From Paraprevotella clara YIT 11840 (lineage in GTDB: Bacteria > Bacteroidota > Bacteroidia > Bacteroidales > Bacteroidaceae), in the NCBI RefSeq assembly GCF_000233955.1, contig NZ_JH376661.1, positions 106,079 through 170,078 on the forward strand: a stretch of DNA of 64,000 bases, given 5' to 3'. Each line of letters opens with the position of its first letter. Position 1 is the stretch's first letter. Both the position numbers and the translations under genes were made by a program. Shown here one piece after another: positions 56,830 to 64,000 of the stretch. The notes under the pieces were generated by a model. That model searched no databases. It saw nothing but the letters and a program-made list of their open reading frames with translations, and was not told where the DNA came from.

Positions 56830-58197
56830 ATGAGGAATTACACTTTTCTTAGCATGTTCAGGAAATACGTGAACTCCAGTCTGATTCTGATTATCGTCAC
56901 GATTGTGGCCATGATAGTGGCCAATTCCGGTTGGGGAGACGCCTACCGTTCCTTGTGGGAGAAGCCGGTCAGTTTCTCTATCGGTAACTTCAATCTGTTC
57001 AGCCACGGTAAAGAAAGCCTCAGCCTGATGGACTTTATCAACGATTTCCTCATGGCTTTGTTTTTCTTTTCCGTGGGGCTGGAAATCAAAAGGGAAATCC
57101 TGGTGGGAGAGCTGTCTACACTGAAGAAAGCCTTGCTCCCCATCATCGGAGCCTGCGGCGGCATGGCCATCCCCGTACTGATTTTTTTTCTCACCTGCCC
57201 TGACGATGCCCTTATGCTACGGGGGACGGCCATCCCCATGGCTACCGACATCGCGTTCTCATTGGGGGTACTCTCCATGTTCGGCAAACGGGTTCCCATC
57301 GGCCTGAAGATATTCTTGGCGACGTTGGCCGTGGCCGACGATTTGGGCGGCATTCTAGTCATTGCAGTTTTCTATTCATCCGAACTACATTTGCAATACC
57401 TGGCTTATGCCGGTATCCTACTTGTGATTTTAGCCATCGGCAACCGACGCCACGTCATATCCAAGATGTTCTACATCGTCATCGGAACATTTGTCTGGTA
57501 CTCCCTGCTGAATTCCGGCATTCATGCCACCATAGCCGGAGTGGTCGTAGCATTCTTCGTTCCGGCACGCCCCGGAGTCTCCGCCCTTCACTTTGTCAAA
57601 CATCTGCGAAACAAAATCAACCGTTTCCCCATAGACCAGGCAACCACCAACCACAAGGGGACTACTATCCTGTCCAATGAGCAAATCATGTTGCTCAAAA
57701 ACATAGAACATGCCTCGGACCGTACGATTAGCCCCTTACAGGATTTGGAAGACGCTTTACAGAACCCCATCAACTATTTCGTGATTCCGGTCTTCGCATT
57801 CGCCAATGCAGGAGTGAACTTGGAAGGCATCAGTATGGACAGTCTGCTCAACGGCGTAGGCCTGGCAGTCTTTTTAGGATTGGCCGTCGGGAAGTTCGTA
57901 GGCGTATTCTCGTTCTCCTGGCTGGCAGTCAAGTTGGGATTCGTCCAACTGCCCCAAGGCTGCAACTGGAAAAACTTTTTCAGCGTCTGCATGCTGACGG
58001 GCATCGGTTTCACCGTTTCCATGTTCATTGCCGACCTCTCCTATTATAATATAGGTATAGAGGGCGGCACGCTCCTCAATGATGCGAAACTGGGCATCCT
58101 TTGCGGTTCCATCGTAGCCGGTGTTTTAGGCTGGATACTGCTGGCAGTCAATCTTCCCCGGCAAGACCTTGGAGAGCACAATGAAGACCTGCCTTAA
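56830..58197 (+). CDS. nhaA: Na+/H+ antiporter NhaA
   Basis: NhaA exchanges external protons for internal sodium across the inner membrane. The 455-residue protein has the family signatures FLMALFFFSVGLEIKREILV, PMATDIAFSLGVL (Asp140) and TLAVADDLGGILVIAVF (the ion-binding pair Asp170-Asp171), with about 12 helices and a conserved C-terminal GIGFTVSMFIADLSY. A loop at about 255-315 is longer than in Escherichia coli. It follows the MG2-like gene by 30 bases. Confidence 0.96.
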   Translation: MRNYTFLSMFRKYVNSSLILIIVTIVAMIVANSGWGDAYRSLWEKPVSFSIGNFNLFSHGKESLSLMDFINDFLMALFFFSVGLEIKREILVGELSTLKKALLPIIGACGGMAIPVLIFFLTCPDDALMLRGTAIPMATDIAFSLGVLSMFGKRVPIGLKIFLATLAVADDLGGILVIAVFYSSELHLQYLAYAGILLVILAIGNRRHVISKMFYIVIGTFVWYSLLNSGIHATIAGVVVAFFVPARPGVSALHFVKHLRNKINRFPIDQATTNHKGTTILSNEQIMLLKNIEHASDRTISPLQDLEDALQNPINYFVIPVFAFANAGVNLEGISMDSLLNGVGLAVFLGLAVGKFVGVFSFSWLAVKLGFVQLPQGCNWKNFFSVCMLTGIGFTVSMFIADLSYYNIGIEGGTLLNDAKLGILCGSIVAGVLGWILLAVNLPRQDLGEHNEDLP

Positions 58198-58217
58198 ACA
58201 GAACCCTTATTTTTCCG

Positions 58218-58280
58218 CGTAAAAACGGCCTTTTTTCTTTTTTTATCCCCGAGATACAAAAAAAGAAGGCAGTTTTTACG
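58218..58280 (+). terminator. Long A/T-rich inverted repeat after nhaA, probable terminator
   Basis: CGTAAAAAC-G-GCCTT (58218-58232) pairs with AAGGC-A-GTTTTTACG (58266-58280), and T- and A-rich runs between them extend the stem. It starts 21 bases past the nhaA stop and ends 60 bases before the sigma-factor gene. It could end the nhaA transcript or fold in the sigma-factor leader. Confidence 0.5.
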
Positions 58281-58340
58281 TCTTTTACCGTCCTGCTGCG
58301 TCATTATTACAGATTGCAGTCTAAAAAACATGAATGAAAT

Positions 58341-58859
58341 ATGAAACAAACCCTAAACAGTCATCCGGAAGAGGAACCGAATCGGGAGATAGCCGCATTG
58401 ATGGAGAGCGAAAGACCTCATTTGCTGCGATACGCCTGTTACCGGCTGGGGAACGTGGACGATGCCGAAGATGCCGTACAAGACATTTTCCTGCAACTGC
58501 ATACTAAAAGACAAGATGCAGGAGGGCAGCCCTTGGCAGACTTGCGCAGCTACCTCTATCGAAGCCTTTCCAATTTCTGTACCGACCGGCTACGCCGACG
58601 GCAGGTACGAGCATTCGTACCGATAGAACAAGTGTCGCACATCTGTGAAGAACAAGTGGAAAACTTCGAACGAGAGTTCCGGCTTATCTCGACCCTGCTG
58701 GCGGGAATCCCCGAAGAACAAGCCGAAGTCATCCGGCTCCGCATCCACGGCAACAACAGTTTCTCAGACATTGCCGCCATTTTGGACATTCCGGTCACGA
58801 CCGCCAAATCCCGATTCCAGTACGGAATCGAAAAAATCAGAAAAGGAATCAAATCCTAA
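58341..58859 (+). CDS. ECF-type RNA polymerase sigma factor
   Basis: The 172-residue protein has sigma region 2 (RPHLLRYACYRLGNVDDAED, with AVQDIFLQLHTK) and region 4 (IPEEQAEVIRLRIHGNNSFS, then DIAAILDIPVTTAKSRFQYG), the usual ECF layout without region 3. The gene is followed after 27 bases by an anti-sigma factor. The pair probably responds to an envelope signal. No target promoter can be assigned from this window. Confidence 0.92.
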   Translation: MKQTLNSHPEEEPNREIAALMESERPHLLRYACYRLGNVDDAEDAVQDIFLQLHTKRQDAGGQPLADLRSYLYRSLSNFCTDRLRRRQVRAFVPIEQVSHICEEQVENFEREFRLISTLLAGIPEEQAEVIRLRIHGNNSFSDIAAILDIPVTTAKSRFQYGIEKIRKGIKS

Positions 58860-58886
58860 AGTACAAAACCCTAAAAACAGAACATC

Positions 58887-60218
58887 ATGAAATGTGAAGA
58901 TTTTAAGAAATATATGGCCGACTTATGCGACAAGCAAACCGACCCGGCCATTACAGAAGCTTGCAGACAACACATGAAAGAATGTGCCGCATGCCGTGCT
59001 TATTACGAAGACTTCATGCACACGGTAAACTTACTTACACCCAAATACGCCCCCTCGTTCGGGAAAACCCAACCGGCCGTCAGCATCTCTCCTCTTCAGA
59101 CGACGGCTAAACCGAAGAAGCATCCGTCACACAAATGGATACAAATAGCGGCAGCCGTGGCCATCTTCATGGCAGGATTAGGCACGGGACTCAGCAACTT
59201 CTTCTCAACCCAAGCAGAGGCTGTTCCTTCCATCCCCCTCATTTTCGACCAGTCTATCAAGAGTTCACGTAGTGCGGCCAGCTTCTCCATGTCGGTTTAC
59301 GCCCGTACTACGCCTAACGAAAATTTCGCCTACATCAATCCGAAATCCGGCTTCATGAGAATCAGCCTGGAATCCTTGCGCCAAAACCAAAAGACATTCT
59401 GGCGGTTGGAAAAAGAAGGAGGACGCACCATCGTTTCCGACGACGGGAAACAATACATGTGGACCACAGGCGGCCTTGCCGTATGTGGTGACGAAAAGTG
59501 CAATTTCGCAGAAGGGTTTTCTTCCTTGCTTCGTCCGGAAACACTCTTGGAGCAACAAAAAGCGGCACTATCCGGCAACCCGCAAGCACACGCGGAAATG
59601 ACGGAGACCGATTCCACCATCACCATCGTGACCCACACCGATGTGTATGGCAACGCCGTCAGTGCGTCCTTACTTGAGAAAGAAGAAAAAAGCTACCGGT
59701 GCACAACGGAAAATGTCTTCTCCAAACGGGACGGTCTGCTGCAACAGGTGCAGATTTGGTGGGAACGTGACGGCCAAAAAACATTGGTGTTGAAAAGCGA
59801 ACATATTGTCTACAACTTGCCACTCGTCCCCAGCGTGCTCGTGCAACGCCCCGACACCACACAAGTGACCTGGCTGTCGGCCAATACCCCGTCCGTCAAA
59901 GACCCGGCACACCTGAGAAAACTAACGAACGAAACCGCACAGGAAGCCGCACAAAGAATCCTGAAGGCCCTTACCGACGGCAAGCCCCAAATGGCCGGCG
60001 AAGCACTCTACTATTACACGGCCCAACTTCCTACACTCACCGAAAACATGAAAGGCTGCAAGGTTTCAGCAGTCAGCCAAGCCAAAGAAAAGAAAGACTA
60101 TAAAGGCGTCATCGTGTTCTACAAACTGACGACTCCGGACGGAAATACTGAAAACCGCCATATCGCTTTGCGTCGCGACAACCCACAGGGAATATGGATG
60201 GTAGACGGCGGACTATAA
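58887..60218 (+). CDS. Membrane anti-sigma factor fused to a large periplasmic sensor-like domain
   Basis: The 443-residue product starts with a zinc-finger anti-sigma domain (MKCEDFKKYMADLCDKQTDP; His-x3-Cys-x2-Cys in HMKECAACRAYY). Next come a linker, one membrane helix at about residues 89-108 (IQIAAAVAIFMAGLGTGLSN), and a periplasmic part of about 330 residues. This part starts SRSAASFSMSVYARTTPNEN, contains FAYINPKSGFMRISLES and GKQYMWTTGGLAVCG, and resembles LolA/RseB-type folds that sense lipid or misfolded outer-membrane protein. Two periplasmic cysteines (VCGDEKCNF) could form a disulfide. The topology fits an envelope-stress switch; the signal is inferred only. Confidence 0.8.
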   Translation: MKCEDFKKYMADLCDKQTDPAITEACRQHMKECAACRAYYEDFMHTVNLLTPKYAPSFGKTQPAVSISPLQTTAKPKKHPSHKWIQIAAAVAIFMAGLGTGLSNFFSTQAEAVPSIPLIFDQSIKSSRSAASFSMSVYARTTPNENFAYINPKSGFMRISLESLRQNQKTFWRLEKEGGRTIVSDDGKQYMWTTGGLAVCGDEKCNFAEGFSSLLRPETLLEQQKAALSGNPQAHAEMTETDSTITIVTHTDVYGNAVSASLLEKEEKSYRCTTENVFSKRDGLLQQVQIWWERDGQKTLVLKSEHIVYNLPLVPSVLVQRPDTTQVTWLSANTPSVKDPAHLRKLTNETAQEAAQRILKALTDGKPQMAGEALYYYTAQLPTLTENMKGCKVSAVSQAKEKKDYKGVIVFYKLTTPDGNTENRHIALRRDNPQGIWMVDGGL

Positions 60219-60222
60219 ACAG

Positions 60223-60258
60223 AAAGGAGAGGAACCGGCCACGGTATCCTCTCCTTTT
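60223..60258 (+). terminator. Terminator between the convergent anti-sigma gene and metG
   Basis: AAAGGAGAGGA (60223-60233) pairs perfectly with TCCTCTCCTTT (60247-60257) over a 13-base loop. A on one side and T on the other allow it to work in both directions. It begins 5 bases after the anti-sigma stop and lies 40 bases past the metG stop. Confidence 0.85.
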
Positions 60259-60297
60259 ATGAAATACAGTCCATCGTCATTGACGGTCCTGCCAGAG

Positions 60298-62337
60298 TCA
60301 GCAGACCTCAGAACCGGGCTTCACCTCACGGTCTACAGTAATGACACTCAGCGACTCGTCATAGTTCAGCGCCGAAAGTATCATGCCTTGGCTTTCGATG
60401 CCTTTCAATTTGCGGGGAGCAAGATTGGCAATGAAGCAAACCTGCTTGCCCACCAGTTCCTCGGGCTTGTAGAATTTGGAGATACCGCTCACAATCGTGC
60501 GGTTTTCCAACCCGTCGGCAATCTTGAAGCACAACAGTTTGTCCGCTTTGGGCACTTTGGTGCATTCCAACACCGTACCCACACGGATGTCCAGCTTCTG
60601 GAAGTCCTCGAATGCGATATTCTCGCGGATGGGCTTGGCCTTATAGTTGGCTTCCTCGTTGGCTTTTTTCGTGTCCAGCAACTTCTGTACCTGCGCTTCG
60701 ATTACATCGTCTTCTATCTTCTCGAACAACAATTCCGGTTTGGCCAACCGGTGGCCGGCCTGCAAGAGGTCCGTCCGTCCTAACCGGTTCCACTCGAAAC
60801 TTTCCATATTCAACATCTTGCGGAGCTTCTCGCTGCTGAAAGGCAGGAACGGCTCGAAAGCGATGGCCAGATTGGCCGTGAGTTGCAAAGAGATGTAGAT
60901 AATGGTCTTCACCCGCTCAGGATCGGTCTTCACCACTTTCCAAGGCTCGCTGTCGGCGATATACTTGTTACCGATGCGCGCCAGGTTCATCGCCTCCTTT
61001 TGCGCGTCGCGGAATTTGAACGCGTCGAGCAATTCTTCCACCTTCGCTTTCACGTCCTTGAACTCATCCAGCGTCTGGCGGTCATACTCCGTCAGCTCGC
61101 CGCAGGCGGGCACCACACCGTCGTAATACTTCTGCGTAAGCTGCAAGGCACGGTTCACGAAATTGCCGTACACGGCCACCAGTTCGTTGTTGTTACGCGC
61201 CTGGAAGTCCTTCCACGTAAAATCGTTGTCTTTCGTTTCCGGGGCATTGGCCGTCAGCACATAGCGCAACACGTCCTGCTTGCCCGGAAAATCGCGCAAG
61301 TACTCATGCAACCACACCGCCCAATTACGCGAGGTGGAAATCTTGTCGCCCTCCAGGTTCAGGAACTCATTGCTCGGCACGTTGTCCGGCAGGATATAGC
61401 TTCCCTCGGCCTTCAGCATGGCCGGGAACACGATGCAATGGAACACGATATTGTCCTTCCCGATGAAGTGTACCAGACGGGTTTCGGGATCTTTCCACCA
61501 CATCTCCCACGAATCGGGCAGCAACTCCTTCGTATTGCTGATATAGCCGATGGGCGCATCGAACCACACATAAAGCACCTTGCCCTCGGCACCTTCCACC
61601 GGCACGGGAATGCCCCAGTCCAAGTCACGGCTCACGGCACGGGGCTGCAAACCCATGTCGAGCCAACTCTTGCACTGCCCGTACACGTTGTTACGCCATT
61701 CCTTATGGTCTTCCAGAATCCACTGGCGCAACCATGCCTCGTGCTTGTCCAACGGCAGATACCAATGCTTCGTCTCGCGCATCACCGGTTTCGAGCCGCT
61801 GATGGCACTCTTGGGGTTGATCAGGTCGGTGGGAGACAGCGACGTACCGCACTTCTCGCATTGGTCGCCGTATGCCCCCTCTGCATGACAATGGGGGCAT
61901 TCGCCCGTAATGTAACGGTCGGCCAGGAAAGTATGTACCTCCTCGTCGTAATACTGCATGGAGGTTTTCTCCACGAACTCGCCCTTGTCGTACAAGGTAC
62001 GGAAAAACTCCGAAGCCGTCTCACAATGCACTTTGGACGTCGTGCGCCCGTACACATCGAACGAAATGCCGAATTCCTCGAAAGAGTCCTTGATGATTTT
62101 ATGGTAACGGTCTACCACGTCCTGCGGCGTGATGCCCTCCTTCTTGGCCCGGATGGTGATGGGCACGCCATGCTCGTCGGAACCGCCGATGAAAAGCACG
62201 TCTTCCTTCTTCAAACGGAGGTAACGCACGTAAATGTCTGCCGGAACATACACCCCTGCCAGATGACCGATGTGCACCGGACCGTTGGCGTATGGCAAAG
62301 CCGACGTGACGGTTGTTCTCTTGAATTTCTTTTCCAT
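60298..62337 (-). CDS. metG: Methionyl-tRNA synthetase
   Basis: This class I synthetase charges initiator and elongator tRNA-Met. The 679-residue product has the HIGH motif ([18 protein letters not shown]), a zinc knuckle ([18 protein letters not shown]), the KMSKS variant KISTS ([19 protein letters not shown]), the anticodon domain and a C-terminal Trbp111-like tRNA-binding domain ([40 protein letters not shown]). Length is that of the dimeric form. A TAACTTTG box lies at 62460-62453. The long open frame antisense to this gene is a coding shadow. Confidence 0.97.
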   Translation of the reverse strand: MEKKFKRTTVTSALPYANGPVHIGHLAGVYVPADIYVRYLRLKKEDVLFIGGSDEHGVPITIRAKKEGITPQDVVDRYHKIIKDSFEEFGISFDVYGRTTSKVHCETASEFFRTLYDKGEFVEKTSMQYYDEEVHTFLADRYITGECPHCHAEGAYGDQCEKCGTSLSPTDLINPKSAISGSKPVMRETKHWYLPLDKHEAWLRQWILEDHKEWRNNVYGQCKSWLDMGLQPRAVSRDLDWGIPVPVEGAEGKVLYVWFDAPIGYISNTKELLPDSWEMWWKDPETRLVHFIGKDNIVFHCIVFPAMLKAEGSYILPDNVPSNEFLNLEGDKISTSRNWAVWLHEYLRDFPGKQDVLRYVLTANAPETKDNDFTWKDFQARNNNELVAVYGNFVNRALQLTQKYYDGVVPACGELTEYDRQTLDEFKDVKAKVEELLDAFKFRDAQKEAMNLARIGNKYIADSEPWKVVKTDPERVKTIIYISLQLTANLAIAFEPFLPFSSEKLRKMLNMESFEWNRLGRTDLLQAGHRLAKPELLFEKIEDDVIEAQVQKLLDTKKANEEANYKAKPIRENIAFEDFQKLDIRVGTVLECTKVPKADKLLCFKIADGLENRTIVSGISKFYKPEELVGKQVCFIANLAPRKLKGIESQGMILSALNYDESLSVITVDREVKPGSEVC

Positions 62338-62701
62338 TTTTTATATTTTAAGCAATTATATCCTACACTATCGGGTATTAGATAAACCACTCACGCTCGG
62401 CAGAAGCAAGCAAGCTTGCCTCTGCTCTCGCTTAATCGTGGTTTTCATGGCACAAAGTTACGGAATTATTCCTAAATCTCAGGCCAAACCTCCCGACAAA
62501 TGCCATACGCCGGACACTTGATACCAACGGAAGCCACCTTGCCCTCCTGTTGCACGGAAAAGGCCGACAAGTGACAAAATGTAAGCCATCTGTCTTTTTC
62601 ATTCAAAAAGAAAATGAGATTTTGTGTGCCAATAAGTTGACTTTTACGACTGACTGAATACATTTATTCACAATTCTCTGCTATTTTTTACTTGTTTTAA
62701 G

Positions 62702-62745
62702 CCAAACAGCGATTCAATCTCAGCCGAACGAAAAACCGTTCGGCT
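62702..62745. repeat. Intergenic array 4, degenerate 22-base repeat with a perfect hairpin
   Basis: The unit is in the same orientation as array 1: GCCAAACAGCGATTC, then CAGCCGAACGAAAAACC, with the phase point C at 62715 and 62737 (22 bases). The second part forms a perfect 9-base stem, AGCCGAACG (62722-62730) with CGTTCGGCT (62737-62745), around a six-base loop. Confidence 0.65.
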
Positions 62746-63018
62746 GAAAAAACACTTTTTTTGTCCGCACGTCGCAGCGAAGAGTTCCGCCCAAAGGACG
62801 AACAAACACTTGAAAACGGGACGCACACGTGCCTCCACAGCCTCTTTCCACTCTATTTGATGACGCTTCGCTGTCAAAAGCGGCATGTCAAAATGACGCG
62901 CAAACGCCGCCCCATACTTGCGCGCCCTTTACTTTTCTACGGATGTCCTGCCCTCCGACAGGACAAAAAGAAACGGAAAATACCCGGTGGCTGACAAGCA
63001 GCTTCTCCACTGACGCAC

Positions 63019-63072
63019 GAGAATCGCGTATTTTCAAAAGCCCCCGCGCCCGAGGCCGTACGAAGGATTCTC
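63019..63072. repeat. 54-base hairpin element, copy B
   Basis: GAGAATC (63019-63025) pairs with GATTCTC (63066-63072). Total length and ends equal those of copy A at 2215-2268, and both share TATTTTC beginning at position 11 of the element, while the centres differ but remain C-rich. Confidence 0.6.
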
Positions 63073-63170
63073 GCAAGGCGTAAATTAACAAAATGAAAGA
63101 AGGACTTTTATTTCATGCTTTGGATTAGCAAATTGTGAACCTTGTCACCTTTAACGAGGCTGTTGCATTT

Positions 63171-64000
63171 TCATATCCCTGCCTTTATCAGTTTTATTTC
63201 CCCATCCTTATTTTCCACAAAAGCCCAAAGCCATCCTTTATCGACAGTCATACAATGTATATTGACAATATCCGACGGAAGGCAATATCTATGCACGCAT
63301 TCCCCGTCAAAATCAAACTTCAAGATTTCATTGTACCGCTCTTCCGGCCCGGCTAACACGGCGTAAAAACAATCATTTGCCACATGCAGGGCATTAAATC
63401 CGACTACTGTCTCCGGACATACGACGACACAAACCGGGACTGCCCCTTGGGCAATGGAATATTTCGGAGCATAGAAGCCTTTCACCAACTTATGGCTTAT
63501 TTCTTCCCCACTCAAAGACAATATCTCAAAGGCCGCCCCTATCCCGGTGGTTATGACAATATGTTTTTCATCCGGAGAAACACCAAAAGACGCCAAATTA
63601 CCCCAAAGCGACCTGTTGTTCTCTTCTTTTTCGTCCAAAACCGGGAAATCCGAATATGTGGCAAGCACCTTTGATTGATTAAAGATTTGAATCCTATTCT
63701 CAGGATGGTTACCAAATCCAAGGAAACGGTTGTCTGATAAAGCCAAGACCTGATAGAAGCGATGCTCCACGGGGCGTTCGCTTTCCACTTCTTCCATTCT
63801 TATCACATCTTGAACAGGATTGCCTACACCCAATGCCTCTTTTACGGAAAAGCAAACAGTATATTGTGTATTGTAATCGTACACGCAACAAGTCTTCTTA
63901 TCCTTAGACAAGGACAATCCTTGCGGCAAGATAAATTCTCCGTGCGCCCGTCCCCATTCACCAAAACTTTTAACTACATACCCTTTCGTATGAATAAAAT
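63171..64000 (-). CDS. BF3164/TolB-like six-bladed beta-propeller protein, N-terminus outside the window
   Basis: The frame is open to the right edge: upstream of the first in-window start-like codon it reads GYVVKSFGEWGRAHGEFILP, so the gene is 5'-truncated here. Typical features of the Bacteroidales BF3164/TolB-like propeller lipoproteins follow: a blade with FYQVLALSDNRFLGFGNH, then TYSDFPVLDEKEENNRSLWG, NLASFGVSPDEKHIVITTG and the final KFDFDGECVHRYCLPSDIVN. The signal peptide or lipobox would be outside the window. Function is unknown; members often sit near regulatory or peptide-export genes. Its stop lies about 100 bases from the copy B hairpin. Confidence 0.75.
   Translation of the reverse strand, partial: FIHTKGYVVKSFGEWGRAHGEFILPQGLSLSKDKKTCCVYDYNTQYTVCFSVKEALGVGNPVQDVIRMEEVESERPVEHRFYQVLALSDNRFLGFGNHPENRIQIFNQSKVLATYSDFPVLDEKEENNRSLWGNLASFGVSPDEKHIVITTGIGAAFEILSLSGEEISHKLVKGFYAPKYSIAQGAVPVCVVVCPETVVGFNALHVANDCFYAVLAGPEERYNEILKFDFDGECVHRYCLPSDIVNIHCMTVDKGWLWAFVENKDGEIKLIKAGI

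Larger units (their letters stand above)
62338..63170. other. Intergenic region upstream of metG, no convincing gene
   Basis: About 830 bases containing a metG -7 box (62453-62460), the degenerate array 4 (62702-62745) and the second 54-base hairpin (63019-63072). The section 62760-63080 is rich in C and G, unlike the A/T-rich flanks. Small frames on both strands overlap each other and match nothing I recognise. Confidence 0.55.

Noticed and set aside
60883..62385. Open frame of 500 codons antisense to metG
   Set aside because: Coding shadow of a G+C-rich conserved gene; composition is His/Arg/Leu-rich and resembles no family.

Overview
The window is about 64 kb of a Bacteroidales (phylum Bacteroidota) chromosome. 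The evidence is the promoter type (TTTG, 19-20 bases, TAnnTTTG), a complete type IX secretion (T9SS) core porP-gldK-gldL-gldM-gldN, and families such as DUF3467, DUF4954, MG2-type secreted proteins and BF3164-like propellers. The C-terminus of the large secreted protein at 26658-29306 recalls Prevotellaceae, but the genus cannot be fixed from the sequence. There is no rRNA, prophage, CRISPR array or intact insertion sequence. The window cuts rpsG just before its end (left edge) and a propeller gene at its start (right edge).

Region 1 (1-23.3 kb, almost all minus strand) is the translation/transcription core. In transcription order it runs: a promoter at about 20.63 kb, tRNA-Thr(UGU), tRNA-Tyr, tRNA-Gly, tRNA-Thr(GGU), tuf, tRNA-Trp, secE, nusG, rplK, rplA, rplJ, rplL, a hairpin, rpoB, rpoC, terminator. 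After that come DUF3467 and rpsL-rpsG. A visibly A+T-rich three-gene operon (2659-7444) sits between rpoC and DUF3467. It encodes secreted proteins with T9SS-like C-termini, and two of them look like metzincin proteases whose zinc motif has been lost. Upstream of the tRNA/tuf operon lie rpsU-xer-hpf and mdh.

Region 2 (23.4-37.6 kb) holds an Xaa-Pro aminopeptidase operon (with a gamma-carbonic anhydrase and a PH-like membrane protein), a large secreted protein with a tandem domain duplication paired with a 61-residue peptide gene, waaA-gltX, the c-di-AMP phosphodiesterase pgpH, and priA.

Region 3 (37.6-46.1 kb) contains an outer-membrane barrel, the T9SS operon, DUF2795, a cobalamin adenosyltransferase and a conserved hypothetical gene. 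Region 4 (46.1-64 kb) contains a candidate small RNA, a DUF4954 gene with a membrane protein, glmM with a GH2 beta-galactosidase, an MG2-like protein with nhaA, an ECF sigma/anti-sigma pair, metG, and the truncated propeller gene.

The main structure not explained by genes is a family of short intergenic arrays with a strict 22-base period at four places (about 1.9, 29.9, 46.4 and 62.7 kb). Two of these intergenic regions also carry a 54-base hairpin of identical length and similar sequence. Other points worth a second look are a promoter-to-terminator unit of about 62 nt with no gene, a 51-base palindrome resembling two fused IS3-type ends, and arginine at ribosomal protein S12 position 88.
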